64,000 nt of DNA from Agrobacterium tumefaciens. GTDB taxonomy: Bacteria; Pseudomonadota; Alphaproteobacteria; Rhizobiales; Rhizobiaceae. A model generated the notes under the pieces. The model saw nothing but the letters and a program-made list of their open reading frames with translations, made no database searches and was not told the origin of the DNA. Positions 1-8,766 of this stretch are shown piece by piece. Made by a program: the position numbers and the translations under genes. The DNA lies in contig CP048487.1 in NCBI GenBank assembly GCA_025560025.1, positions 1 to 64,000 of the forward strand, given 5' to 3'. Positions within the stretch are counted from its first letter, which is position 1. The number at the start of each line of letters is the position of its first letter.

Positions 1-1224
1 ATGGCGATAGCGAAAAACGTAGAAGCAACGATCAGTCAGAAGGAAGACGCGGGTGGAAAGATCATGCGTCACGCTGGCCTTCTGTCACAGCAATTGCAGC
101 AGCTTCGCACCCGCATGTATCCTCCGAAGTCGGAGAAGAGCTTGAGGCCCTTCCTTACGAACGAAGTCTCCAAGCTGACGTCCATACCCGATTCCACCCT
201 GAAGCTCATGTCGAGCGAAGGACGCGGTCCGATTCCCGGTCGGCTGGAGAATAATCATCGCGTCTATGCGCTTGCCCAGATAAACGAGTTGCGCGAATTC
301 TTTGCCAGCCAGAAGCCTTCAGAGGCGCTGAGATTTTTGCCGCGCAGACGCGAGGGCGAACATCTTCAGGTCATCGCGATCGCCAACTTCAAGGGCGGCA
401 GCGCGAAGACCACGACCTGCGTTCATCTTGCACATTATCTCGCATTGCAGGGGTATCGCGTCCTTGCACTTGACCTTGATCCGCAGGCATCGCTTTCCGC
501 TCTCTTCGGTGCGCAGCCCGAATTCGATGTCGGCGCCAACGAGACTATCTATGCGGCTCTTCGTTATGACGACGCCGAGCGTCGCCCGATCCGCGATATT
601 ATTCGCAAGACTTACTTCGATGGTATCGACCTGATTCCCGGTAATCTCGAAGTCATGGAGTACGAGCACGAGACACCGCGTGTGCTGGCCCAAAAATCAG
701 GCTCCGGGGCAATCTTCTTTGAGCGCCTGAAGCTCGCACTTGCGGAGGTCGACCAAGATTACGATGTCGTCATCCTCGATACACCTCCGTCACTGGGGTT
801 TCTGACGCTCAGTGCAATCTATGCTGCCACCAGCATGATTATCACGGTACATCCGGCGATGCTTGACGTGGCTTCCATGAGCCAGTTCCTGTTGATGATG
901 GGCGATTTGATCAGCGTGCTGAACGAGAGTGGAGCACAGCTCGATCAGGATTTCATCCGGTATCTTGTCACCCGCCACGATCCGAACGATGCGCCGCAGT
1001 CACAGGTCGTGGCTATGATGCGCCATCTGTTCGGAACTGATGTGCTTCTACCCACGCTGATTGAAAGCACGGCGGTTGAGGCAGCGGGACTTGCCAAGCG
1101 GTCCATTTACGAACTGGAGATGGGCCAGATCGGCCGTGATACGCACAAACGCGCACGCGAGGCGGTGGACGCCGTCAACGAGGCGATATTGAAACTCATC
1201 AACATCAGTTGGGGACGCACATGA
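1..1224 (+). CDS. repA: Replicon partitioning ATPase RepA (ParA family)
   Basis: ParA-type ATPase of a repABC replicon, 407 aa, a usual length for RepA. An N-terminal helix-turn-helix-like region (about residues 50-105) precedes the deviant Walker A motif KGGSAKTT at residues 131-138; the later stretch VVILDTPPSLGFL is the Walker B/switch region. The family moves plasmid copies apart together with RepB and represses the repABC promoter. The start is the first base of the window, so its promoter and any upstream parS are not visible. Its stop codon overlaps the repB start as ATGA, which shows translational coupling. Confidence 0.97.
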   Translation: MAIAKNVEATISQKEDAGGKIMRHAGLLSQQLQQLRTRMYPPKSEKSLRPFLTNEVSKLTSIPDSTLKLMSSEGRGPIPGRLENNHRVYALAQINELREFFASQKPSEALRFLPRRREGEHLQVIAIANFKGGSAKTTTCVHLAHYLALQGYRVLALDLDPQASLSALFGAQPEFDVGANETIYAALRYDDAERRPIRDIIRKTYFDGIDLIPGNLEVMEYEHETPRVLAQKSGSGAIFFERLKLALAEVDQDYDVVILDTPPSLGFLTLSAIYAATSMIITVHPAMLDVASMSQFLLMMGDLISVLNESGAQLDQDFIRYLVTRHDPNDAPQSQVVAMMRHLFGTDVLLPTLIESTAVEAAGLAKRSIYELEMGQIGRDTHKRAREAVDAVNEAILKLINISWGRT

Positions 1225-2261
1225 CCAGCAAGTCGTCGCGTAAATCCATCGTTGCAAATTTCGGACTGCTGTCGGCGGAGCTCGAAAACCGGCTGTCGAC
1301 GGACAGTTCTGCCTCCCCGCAACAATCGCCAGCACCCGCACGTGTGGGCGCTGGCGTCATCGGTGCGGCACATCGGGCAATCGACGACATCAAATCGGAA
1401 CGCGACCGGCTGAAGGCGCTTGTTGAATCGGGCGGCGGTGCGATCCGGGAACTCGATCCGTTAATGGTCGATCCCTCCCCCTTTCCTGATCGTCTTCCAG
1501 ACGACGATGCATCGGACTTCGAGACTTTCAGGAACTCCATTCGGTCCGAAGGTCAGAAAGTTCCCATTCAGGTCCGCAAGTCACCATCCTCACCGGATCG
1601 CTATCAGGTGATCTACGGCCATCGTCGACTGCAGGCAGCCAAAGATCTCGGAATTCCGGTCAGGGCGATCGAGGTCGAGATTTCCGATGTCGAGCTTGTC
1701 ATCGCGCAGGGTATCGAAAATGCCGATCGTCAGGATCTGAGCTGGGTCGAGCGCGCCCTGTTCGCCCGCCGTATGGATGACGCCGACGTGAAGCCTCGCG
1801 ATATCAAGGCGGCATTGTCGATCGATGATCCGGAGCTTGCGCGAATGCGGGCGGTTTATCGCTCAGTTCCCCTCGATATCATCGAGGCGATCGGTCGGGC
1901 TGCCAAGGTCGGCCGTCCGAGATGGGTAGAATTCGGGAAGGTGTTTTCTGAACGTGCTGATCTGCACGAAGAACTGCGTAGAGTGCTGTCAGCCGCCGCA
2001 GAGAAGCGGCTGGGGTCAGACCAGAAGTTTCTAGCCGCCTTCAATGCCCTGAAACCCGCAACAGAGCCCCGGAAGGACGGCAAGAAGATTGCCGGTGCCG
2101 CGGGCGAGCCGCTTGGCAGTTACTTGCGCACGCCCAAGGACATTCGCATTTCGGCGGAGACGCCGGCCGGAGCAGAATTCCTCGATTTTATCGAAGCCGA
2201 ACTGCCTACACTGGTGGAGCGGTTCGCACGCGAGGGGATCCAGGACTTAAATCGAAGCTGA
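1221..2261 (+). CDS. repB: Replicon partitioning protein RepB (ParB family)
   Basis: ParB-like centromere-binding protein, 346 aa. I chose the ATG at 1221 (MTSKSSRK) because it gives the ATGA overlap with repA; an in-frame start 12 bases upstream is less likely. The ParB/sulfiredoxin-like core contains the conserved stretch YQVIYGHRRLQAAKDLG and the following IEVEISD..IAQGIENADRQDLSWVERA segment, then a helical DNA-binding region. RepB binds parS and works with RepA in segregation. I could not identify a convincing 16-bp parS palindrome in the visible part of the cassette. Confidence 0.96.
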   Translation: MTSKSSRKSIVANFGLLSAELENRLSTDSSASPQQSPAPARVGAGVIGAAHRAIDDIKSERDRLKALVESGGGAIRELDPLMVDPSPFPDRLPDDDASDFETFRNSIRSEGQKVPIQVRKSPSSPDRYQVIYGHRRLQAAKDLGIPVRAIEVEISDVELVIAQGIENADRQDLSWVERALFARRMDDADVKPRDIKAALSIDDPELARMRAVYRSVPLDIIEAIGRAAKVGRPRWVEFGKVFSERADLHEELRRVLSAAAEKRLGSDQKFLAAFNALKPATEPRKDGKKIAGAAGEPLGSYLRTPKDIRISAETPAGAEFLDFIEAELPTLVERFAREGIQDLNRS

Positions 2262-2302
2262 CTGGCAGGCTTCGAAATGATTTTACGGAAGGAAAGTGCG
2301 CA

Positions 2303-2356
2303 AAAGAAAAAGGCCCCCGAAACGTTGCCGTCATGGAAGCCCTTCTCGTTGTGTGA
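2303..2356 (-). ncRNA. ctRNA, antisense regulator of repC (incA-type)
   Basis: The 189 bp between repB and repC hold the expected antisense RNA on the minus strand. A promoter is visible as TTGACT (2392-2387) and ATTCTC (2368-2363) with an 18-bp spacer. The transcript ends in a stem (AAGG/CTTCC pairing with GGGGG/CCTT, one bulged G) followed by a U-rich tract at 2311-2302. In repABC plasmids this RNA of about 50-60 nt pairs with the repC leader and induces premature termination or hides the repC ribosome-binding site, setting copy number and incompatibility. The exact ends are estimated from promoter and terminator positions. Confidence 0.85.
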
Positions 2357-2450
2357 GAACTTGAGAATCGCATTTCCATGAATCCTAGTCAAGAGTCTTT
2401 GGCATCGTTTTGGTGAGCGTGGATCTTTTGCCTTTTTGAAAGGTGAGGAC

Positions 2451-3665
2451 ATGGAAGGTGGACAAGTGACGACGCCCTTTGGGCGGCGGCCGGTGAACCT
2501 TGCGCTTGTGAAGCGGCAGATTGCCACGACCAAGATCGAGGAAGGCAAGTCGGCAGACAAATGGAAAGTCTTTCGCGATGCATCGGAGGCAAGAGAAGTG
2601 CTCGGTCTGCAGGATCGTAGCCTTGCGGTGCTCGACGCTCTCCTCAGCTTTTATCCCGAGAATGAACTGCGCCAGGACGCGCAGCTCGTCGTCTTCCCGT
2701 CGAACATTCAGCTGTCAATTCGCGCGCATGGCATCGCAGGTGCCACTTTGCGTCGGCATCTTGCTCTTCTCGTTGAGGCCGGCTTAATCATCCGCAAGGA
2801 TAGTGCGAACGGCAAGCGCTACGCTCGAAAGGATGACGAGGGATCAATCGAACACGCCTTCGGATTCGACATATCCCCGCTTCTTATGCGTGCTGAGGAA
2901 CTCGCATGCCTGGCTCAGCAGGTTGCCGCTGATCGAATTGCCTTCAGAAGAGCAAAGGAAAGCCTGACGATTTGCCGGCGCGATATCCGAAAGCTGATCA
3001 CCGCTGGCGTTGAAGAGGGAGCCTCAGGCGATTGGGGCGGGCTTGAAGAGCGATATCTTATGCTCGTCGGGCGAATTCCGCGCAATCCGACACTGAATGA
3101 ACTTGGCGATCTGTGTGCCGAGATGGGCCGTTTGCGAGCGGATATCCTCAAACTCCTGAATTCTGGCGATTTTTCTTCAAAAATGATCACCAATGATGCT
3201 CAAATTGAGCGTCACATACAGAATTCAAATACCAACCCTCCTAATGAACTTGAACCTAGCTCTAGAAACGAGCATGGAGCGAAGCCGGGCGAGAACAAGC
3301 AGACGGGCCATGTGCCGATCAAGGCTTTTCCTATTGGCCTTGTATTGCGAGCCTGCCCGGAGATTTCGAACTATGGGCCTGGGGGCCAAATCGGGAGTTG
3401 GCGCGAACTCATGACCGCCGCCGTGGTTGTCAGGTCAATGCTTGGGGTTAGTCCCTCCGCATATCAGGAAGCCTGTGAGATAATGGGTCCAGAGAATGCC
3501 GCGGTAACTATCGCCTGCATTCTGGAACGTGGTGGCCACATCAATTCACCGGGCGGGTATCTCAGGAATTTGACGAACAAGGCAAAGCGTGGTGAATTTT
3601 CACTTGGTCCGGTACTTATGGCGCTGTTGCGAGCTGGCGGTCACCAGGTGAAAGCCACGGGATGA
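2451..3665 (+). CDS. repC: Replication initiator RepC
   Basis: RepC initiator, 404 aa. The start is the ATG at 2451 (MEGGQVTTPFGRRPVNLALVKRQ), preceded by AAAGGTGAGG; an in-frame TTG at 2436 lies upstream of that Shine-Dalgarno and is less likely. The N-terminal half carries the winged-helix region, including the conserved stretch RAHGIAGATLRRHLALLVEAGLI. The C-terminal half (from VLRACPEISNYGPGG) is the typical RepC C-terminal domain. In this family the origin lies within repC; the AT-rich stretch near 3160-3260 is the natural candidate here, by inference. Expression is controlled by the antisense ctRNA upstream. Confidence 0.97.
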   Translation: MEGGQVTTPFGRRPVNLALVKRQIATTKIEEGKSADKWKVFRDASEAREVLGLQDRSLAVLDALLSFYPENELRQDAQLVVFPSNIQLSIRAHGIAGATLRRHLALLVEAGLIIRKDSANGKRYARKDDEGSIEHAFGFDISPLLMRAEELACLAQQVAADRIAFRRAKESLTICRRDIRKLITAGVEEGASGDWGGLEERYLMLVGRIPRNPTLNELGDLCAEMGRLRADILKLLNSGDFSSKMITNDAQIERHIQNSNTNPPNELEPSSRNEHGAKPGENKQTGHVPIKAFPIGLVLRACPEISNYGPGGQIGSWRELMTAAVVVRSMLGVSPSAYQEACEIMGPENAAVTIACILERGGHINSPGGYLRNLTNKAKRGEFSLGPVLMALLRAGGHQVKATG

Positions 3666-3805
3666 TGGTTGGCGAAGAGGTGGTATCTATGACGGCCGCA
3701 GCCTGGGACTTCGGAACCGTAGTCAAGGTGGTGAGGCGTTTAACTGCTCACGTCAGGAAGACGGCCATGCCAGTTATCACCACCCGCCCTGCCCTTCATT
3801 GACCC

Positions 3806-3839
3806 GTCCCGTTCACTTCACCGAACTGGTGAACGGGAC
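3806..3839. terminator. Perfect 11-bp inverted repeat between convergent repC and the oxidase operon
   Basis: GTCCCGTTCAC (3806-3816) and GTGAACGGGAC (3829-3839) are exact reverse complements separated by 12 bases. A nested alternative hairpin (TTCACC/GGTGAA) is also possible. It lies between the repC stop (3665) and the end of the convergent catabolic operon (3939), so a bidirectional transcription stop is the simplest reading. There is no clear T-run. Some repABC plasmids carry their centromere-like site downstream of repC, so a partition role is a second possibility. Confidence 0.5.
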
Positions 3840-3938
3840 AAGATCAATCCACGTCCGGTCGATAATTGGTGCATGCGGCAAAATAAGCCCGCCGTTAGTT
3901 CGGCAGGCTCGTCCTCCGGAAATCTTCCTAAAATGGTT

Positions 3939-5066
3939 CTAGCCCGCGAAACGCTCGGGACGGAAGGTCGCCAACATCGGATGTTCCGCTCCCGTTGCAA
4001 TCTCATAGGCCAGCAGCTCGCCGGTAATAAGACCAAGCGTTGCGCCACTGTGGCTGAAGGCGACGTAATAGCCGGGAATGGCCTTGATGGCTCCAATCAC
4101 CGGCTCGCCGTCGCCCGGGATCGGTTTCCCACCAACACCGATCGAAGCGACTTCGAGTTGCGGATTGCCTTCCATCACCTTGGCAGCCTCCACCAGAAGC
4201 TCGGCAACAATGTTGTCATCGATCTCATAGGTGCCGTCCGCACGCACTGTCACACCCTCGTCGGCCGCCCAGTCGGCATCCAGCGAGAAGGAGCCACCCG
4301 GCGCGGGGCGAACAGCGACGCGCGGTGTATTGAGGACAGCGCGCAGGGGATGGGCCAGCGGCTTGGTTTGCACGAGAAGCGCGATCGGTGTCCCGTCACC
4401 GATGGTCTGTCCGCTTTCCGCAGCCATCTTGGGCACGGCCGGGCCTGTCGCGAGCACGACAGCATCCGCCCGATGGAGGTGACCCTTTGCAGTTTCCGCA
4501 CCAACAGCACGACCACCCTCGAGCATGACCCGCGCGGCACCCTGGTCCGTTACCAGAACGCCTCCGAGCGCGAAAAACTCCTTGAGAAGCACACCGATCA
4601 ATGTCGGCAGATCAACCCAGCCCTCCCCGGCATTGAAAATTGCACCCTGCGGGGTGATTGCGCCTGCATCGACACCGGGCGCGACACGGGCGACTTCGGC
4701 TGCGGAAAGCCGCTGCGCGTCATAGGCAAGCGAAACCTCGTGGCGATAGGCCGCGTCGATCTCGTTGCGCTCGTCATCCGCATCCCAGGTCAGGCCACCA
4801 TCGAAGCGAAGCCATTCTGCGTCGGGATTCCGCGACGCCAGCGTCCGATATCGGTCGATGCCGGCCATACGCAGTCGATGATATGGTTCCGAGCGCATAC
4901 GGGCCGAGTTGAGCCAGGAGAGCGAGCGACCTGAGGCGCCATTCGCGGGCGGGCCGTCATTAAGGATCGTGACCTGGATGCCGCTTCGCGCAAGCTGCAC
5001 GCCGGTGGAAACTCCGAAGATACCGGCACCGATGATGACGGCCGAAGAGATGGTGTTGTCGGTCAT
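3939..5066 (-). CDS. FAD-dependent oxidoreductase, DAO family
   Basis: Flavoprotein of the D-amino-acid oxidase/glycine oxidase superfamily, 375 aa. A Rossmann dinucleotide site GAGIFG is visible near residues 12-17 (AVIIGAGIFGVSTGVQLARSG). A C-terminal second FAD-binding segment (GYYVAFSHSGATLGLITGELLA) is typical of the family. Such enzymes oxidise secondary or primary amines to imines. It is the last gene of a minus-strand operon with an amino-acid-type ABC transporter and a Gfo/Idh/MocA dehydrogenase, 44 bases after the latter. The likely substrate is an imported amino compound, possibly an amino-acid conjugate; the exact compound cannot be read from the sequence. Confidence 0.88.
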   Translation of the reverse strand: MTDNTISSAVIIGAGIFGVSTGVQLARSGIQVTILNDGPPANGASGRSLSWLNSARMRSEPYHRLRMAGIDRYRTLASRNPDAEWLRFDGGLTWDADDERNEIDAAYRHEVSLAYDAQRLSAAEVARVAPGVDAGAITPQGAIFNAGEGWVDLPTLIGVLLKEFFALGGVLVTDQGAARVMLEGGRAVGAETAKGHLHRADAVVLATGPAVPKMAAESGQTIGDGTPIALLVQTKPLAHPLRAVLNTPRVAVRPAPGGSFSLDADWAADEGVTVRADGTYEIDDNIVAELLVEAAKVMEGNPQLEVASIGVGGKPIPGDGEPVIGAIKAIPGYYVAFSHSGATLGLITGELLAYEIATGAEHPMLATFRPERFAG

Positions 5067-5110
5067 GGGGTTGGCTTTCGTTCAATTGTCATACGGATGG
5101 TGTGAAGCGG

Positions 5111-6118
5111 TCAGGGCTTTTCCCAGCGACCACTGGCGGCGGAGCGGAAGAGGGCGTCGATTGCCTTCATGTTCGCAATCGCGTCGCCAAGCCCCGTGTC
5201 GAGTGGCTCTCCGGAGAGAATGGCCTCGGCGAATGCATCGGCCTGTTCGCGATACTGGTCGACCTGCCCGATCATGATCTCCTCGCGCCCACCGCCAGTA
5301 AGATCACGGCCGTCATCGAAGATAAGGACAGTCGGTTCATCGGCCGGTGCATTGAAAGGAATTGGAATTTCCAGACGCCCGCGCGTTCCAAGCACCGTAA
5401 CCTTTTGCGTGAGGGACAGTTGCGTGGAACAGGTGAAGGCAAGCTGCTTTCCCTCCGGGAACGCTAGCAACCCGCTCGTCAGCCGGTCCGTGCCAAAGAC
5501 GGGATCGCGCTCCATGAGCGCAATCGCCTGCACCGGTTCCGCGTCGAACAGAAAGCGCGCGGTGTTGATGGCATAACAACCGACATCGAACAGACCGCCG
5601 CCACCAATATCGGCCTGGTTGCGCACATTCCCGGGGTCATCGAGATAATAGGAAAAGATCGTCTGGATGGCTCTGACCTCGCCGAGGCTCCCCTCGGCGA
5701 TCATCGCACGCGCCTTCTTCCATTGCGGATGGTGGCGCACCATGAAGGCTTCTGCGACCGGCAGGCCTGTCGCCTTTTGTGCGGCCGCCAGTTGCATCGC
5801 CTGCGCGGCATCGAGCGCAATCGGCTTCTCGCAGAGCACGGGTTTGCCCTGCTCCAGCGCCTTGATCGTCAAGGGCACATGCAGATGATTGGGCAAAGGG
5901 TTGTAGATTGCATCTATTTCCGGATCAGCAAGCAGATTCTCGTAGCTGCCATAGGACTTGGCGATGCCGAAGCGGGCCGCCATTTCCTTCGCCTTGGCGG
6001 CATCGCGCGAGGCGATCGCCGCAACGTGTCCCAGGCGGCTGGACTGGATGGCGGGAATGACCGCCTTGGCGGCAATGCCCGCGCAACCGAGCACGCCCCA
6101 TCGTATCGTTCTTGTCAT
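5111..6118 (-). CDS. Gfo/Idh/MocA family NAD(P)-dependent oxidoreductase
   Basis: 335-aa dehydrogenase. The start MTRTIRWGVLGCAG at 6118 is preceded by a clear Shine-Dalgarno (GGAGAAAAAG); a longer in-frame version would run into the upstream ABC gene. The N-terminal nucleotide-binding fold contains GVLGCAGIAAKAVIPAI, and the conserved EKPIALDAAQA holds the Lys of the EKP motif. Family members oxidise sugars, inositols and opine-like compounds; MocA acts on rhizopine. The 19-base gap to the ABC gene indicates cotranscription. Together with the DAO oxidase it points to catabolism of a polar amino or sugar-amino compound. Confidence 0.9.
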   Translation of the reverse strand: MTRTIRWGVLGCAGIAAKAVIPAIQSSRLGHVAAIASRDAAKAKEMAARFGIAKSYGSYENLLADPEIDAIYNPLPNHLHVPLTIKALEQGKPVLCEKPIALDAAQAMQLAAAQKATGLPVAEAFMVRHHPQWKKARAMIAEGSLGEVRAIQTIFSYYLDDPGNVRNQADIGGGGLFDVGCYAINTARFLFDAEPVQAIALMERDPVFGTDRLTSGLLAFPEGKQLAFTCSTQLSLTQKVTVLGTRGRLEIPIPFNAPADEPTVLIFDDGRDLTGGGREEIMIGQVDQYREQADAFAEAILSGEPLDTGLGDAIANMKAIDALFRSAASGRWEKP

Positions 6119-6137
6119 CTTTTTCTCCTCCCGACGC

Positions 6138-7646
6138 TCAGAGCACTTCCGCAAGGAAGCGCTGAAGACGCGGGCTCTGCGGATTGTCGAATATCGCCTC
6201 CGGCGTGCCGGCTTCCACCACGCGCCCCTCGTCCATGAAGACAACCTGATCGGCGACCCGGCGGGCGAAGCCCATTTCATGCGTGACGACGACCATGGTC
6301 ATGCCGCGCGTGCCGAGTTCGGCCATGAGGTTGAGCACGCCCTTGACCAATTCCGGATCGAGCGCACTCGTTACCTCATCGAAAAGGATGACTTCCGGTT
6401 CCATCGCAAGCGCACGGGCAATGGCGACGCGCTGCTGCTGCCCGCCGGAAAGACCGCCCGGACGGTGATGCTGGCGGCTCGCAAGACCAACATCGGCAAG
6501 CCTTGCCTTGGCAATGCGCTCGGCCTCGGCTGCCGGCAGGCCCTTGATCTTCGTCAGCGACAGCATGACGTTTTCCAGTGCCGTGTGATCCGGAAAGAGG
6601 TTGAAATGCTGGAAGACCATGCCGACCCGGCGGCGCAGCGTTTCCGGCTTCATGGCGAGAATGCTTTCACCATCGATGAGAATATCGCCGCTCTTCGGCT
6701 CGACCAGACGGTTGAGCCCACGCAACAGGGTCGACTTGCCGGAACCGGACGGGCCGATGATGCAGGTGACGCTGCCCGGTTTTACCGAAAGGTCGACCCC
6801 CTTCAGCACGTCGAGATCGCCATAGGCCATGCCGAGACGGCGCACATCGAGGCTGCCGCCCTTGAAAGAGACACCGGTGGCGCGGGCTGCACTATCGAGT
6901 TCACTAACCTCCTCCAACCCACTGGTGATGGTCGAGGGGCGCTGCTTGCCAATCCGCAGGCGATTGTCGATCGCATTGACGACATGGGTGAGCGGTACGG
7001 TGACGATGAGATAAAATACGCCCGCCAGCAGCAGCGGTGAAAGATTGCCCGTCACCACCGCCTGATCCTGCCCTACACGAAAGATCTCGCGCTCGGAGGC
7101 CAGAAGCCCAAGGAAATAGACAAGGCTTGAATCCTTGACGTTGCCGATGAACTGGTTGACGAGGGCCGGCAGCACGCGGCGCACGCCCTGCGGCACGACG
7201 ATAAGGCGCATGCCCTGGCCGTAGCTCATCGACAGAGCCCGGCAGGCCTCCATCTGGCCACGGTCGACGCTCTGGATACCAGAGCGGAAAATTTCGCCAA
7301 TATAGGCGCCGGCAATCAGGCTGAGCGCCAGAATGCCGAGCGGATAAGGCGACGGGCCGAAGAGTTCGCGGCCGATGCGGGCAAAGCCCTGACCGATCAG
7401 GAGGATTGTAACGATGGCCGGCAGGCCGCGGAAAATATCCGTATAGAGACGAGCGGGGATGCGCAGCCAGGGCGAGCGGGAAATGCCCATGATGGCGAGC
7501 ATCATGCCGATGGCGACGCCAAGCACCGTCGAGGTCGCAGCCAGGATCAGCGTATTCTTCAGGCCAACCGTGATCATGGTCGGCAGCACTTCGGCCATGG
7601 CATTCCAGTCGAGGAAGCTACGGCGCAGGTTTTCAAGCCAGTTCAT
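6138..7646 (-). CDS. Fused polar amino acid ABC transporter permease/ATPase
   Basis: 502-aa fusion of two normally separate subunits. Residues 1 to about 225 form a His/Glu/Gln/Arg/opine-type inner-membrane permease (several membrane helices; EAA-like loop [32 protein letters not shown]). After a short linker comes a GlnQ-type ATPase with Walker A GPSGSGKS, signature LSGGQQQR, Walker B VILFDE and a switch His in VVVTHEMG. Permease-ATPase fusions occur in this transporter class. It lies 60 bases downstream of the solute-binding protein gene. The import substrate is predicted to be a polar amino acid or an opine-like conjugate. Confidence 0.93.
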   Translation of the reverse strand: MNWLENLRRSFLDWNAMAEVLPTMITVGLKNTLILAATSTVLGVAIGMMLAIMGISRSPWLRIPARLYTDIFRGLPAIVTILLIGQGFARIGRELFGPSPYPLGILALSLIAGAYIGEIFRSGIQSVDRGQMEACRALSMSYGQGMRLIVVPQGVRRVLPALVNQFIGNVKDSSLVYFLGLLASEREIFRVGQDQAVVTGNLSPLLLAGVFYLIVTVPLTHVVNAIDNRLRIGKQRPSTITSGLEEVSELDSAARATGVSFKGGSLDVRRLGMAYGDLDVLKGVDLSVKPGSVTCIIGPSGSGKSTLLRGLNRLVEPKSGDILIDGESILAMKPETLRRRVGMVFQHFNLFPDHTALENVMLSLTKIKGLPAAEAERIAKARLADVGLASRQHHRPGGLSGGQQQRVAIARALAMEPEVILFDEVTSALDPELVKGVLNLMAELGTRGMTMVVVTHEMGFARRVADQVVFMDEGRVVEAGTPEAIFDNPQSPRLQRFLAEVL

Positions 7647-7706
7647 CAGGATATCCCTTGAAAGAAAGGCCGGTCCGACCGGTAAGGGCCGGACCGGAAG
7701 GCGGCA

Positions 7707-8540
7707 TCACTGCTTGGGAAGATATGCCTGCGGCATCGGCGTGCCGGGGAACCATTTTTCGTGCAGCTTTTTCCAGGTGCCGTCCTGCATGGCCTCTTTC
7801 AGGCTCTTGTTGAGCGCCTCGCGCAATGCATCGTTACCCTTGCGGATGACGAAGCCGGCCGGTGCATCGAAGCTCGGAATATTGACTGCAACCTTCAGCG
7901 CCGGGTAACGGGCGGAATAGTCCTTTGCCGCCTCGAAATCGAGGAAATGGGCATCGACCGTGCCGTTGTTGAGGGCGGAAACGGCAGAGTTGTTGTCCGG
8001 GAACTTCACGAGATCGGTGCCGGCAAAGTTCTTTTCGGCATAGATTTCCTGCAGCGTGCCCTGCACGACGCCGAGACGCTTGCCCTTGAGGCCCGCTGCA
8101 TCGGTGATGCCGGCCTCCGAAGTAAGGACGCTCAGGAAACCTGCGAGATAACCATCGGAGAAATCAACGGTCTCCTTGCGCTTGGCCGTCGTACCGATTG
8201 CGGCGGCTGCAACATCGAAACGGCCGTTGGCGACCGAGGGCATCAGGGCCGAGAATTCCTGACCGGTGAAGACCACCTGCTCCTTCTTGAAGCCAAGGCG
8301 TCCGGCGACATTGAGGAAAAGCTCGATGTCGAAACCGGTGAAGTTACCGTCAGCGGTGGTGAAGGCATAGGGCTTGGCATCGCCCATCGTACCGACACTG
8401 ATGGTGGCGGGATCAATGAGGCCAAGCGGATTGTCGGCAAGCGCCGGCGTCGCCGCGACTGAGAGGACACCGAGCGTGACCGCGATGGCGGTGGCGCGGA
8501 TTTTGGTAAAGGGGGAAGTGAAGGCTTCGGTAAATCGCAT
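7707..8540 (-). CDS. Periplasmic amino-acid-type solute-binding protein
   Basis: 277 aa. The ATG at 8540 ([11 protein letters not shown]) is preceded by GAGGAG; it gives a normal Sec signal peptide ending near TPALADNP. The remainder is a family 3 periplasmic binding protein: [28 protein letters not shown] near the mature N terminus, then [23 protein letters not shown]. It is the first gene of the operon and lies downstream of two LacI-type operators, so it should be derepressed by the inducer of the divergent regulator. Confidence 0.92.
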   Translation of the reverse strand: MRFTEAFTSPFTKIRATAIAVTLGVLSVAATPALADNPLGLIDPATISVGTMGDAKPYAFTTADGNFTGFDIELFLNVAGRLGFKKEQVVFTGQEFSALMPSVANGRFDVAAAAIGTTAKRKETVDFSDGYLAGFLSVLTSEAGITDAAGLKGKRLGVVQGTLQEIYAEKNFAGTDLVKFPDNNSAVSALNNGTVDAHFLDFEAAKDYSARYPALKVAVNIPSFDAPAGFVIRKGNDALREALNKSLKEAMQDGTWKKLHEKWFPGTPMPQAYLPKQ

Positions 8541-8662
8541 TGGTTTCGTCTCCTCTGGTGTCGTTGTCTGCGATGTATTCAAGGCGCACGGGTCCCATCC
8601 GGACGGCGGCATGACCTCACCTGCCCGGCCCATGCAGTTCGCATGTCGGAAGTCTTTTCTGC

Positions 8663-8682
8663 TATTGAGACCGGTCTCAATA
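8663..8682. promoter_or_regulatory. LacI-family operator O1 (20-bp perfect palindrome)
   Basis: TATTGAGACCGGTCTCAATA is a perfect 20-bp palindrome centred on CG, the symmetry expected for a LacI/GalR-type dimer site. It lies in the divergent region between the ABC operon (8540) and the lacI-type gene (8767). Its centre is exactly 21 bp from that of a second site, two helical turns, so both face the same side of the DNA. Confidence 0.85.
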
Positions 8683-8684
8683 AT

Positions 8685-8702
8685 AAAGAGACCGGTCTCT
8701 TT
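8685..8702. promoter_or_regulatory. LacI-family operator O2 (18-bp perfect palindrome)
   Basis: AAAGAGACCGGTCTCTTT is a perfect 18-bp palindrome sharing the 12-bp core GAGACCGGTCTC with O1. It sits 65 bp upstream of the regulator start codon, which suggests that the regulator also represses its own gene. Confidence 0.85.
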
Positions 8703-8766
8703 GATTGTTGGCAATTGTTATCTTCGCATTTGCCACTCGTCAAGTTCTCTTGTAAGGCTACCGTTT

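Noticed and set aside
1-3840. parS centromere site in the repABC cassette
   Set aside because: No 16-bp palindrome of the expected type was found in repA-repC or just after repC; the inverted repeat at 3806-3839 is too different to call parS.
3873-4934. A 353-codon plus-strand open frame opposite the FAD oxidase gene
   Set aside because: It is the antisense image of a high-GC gene; the minus strand has a clear FAD-binding motif and full-length family match, the plus frame has none.
5958-7040. A 360-codon plus-strand frame opposite the dehydrogenase and ABC genes
   Set aside because: No domain or ribosome-binding site; the minus strand carries Walker motifs and an ABC signature.
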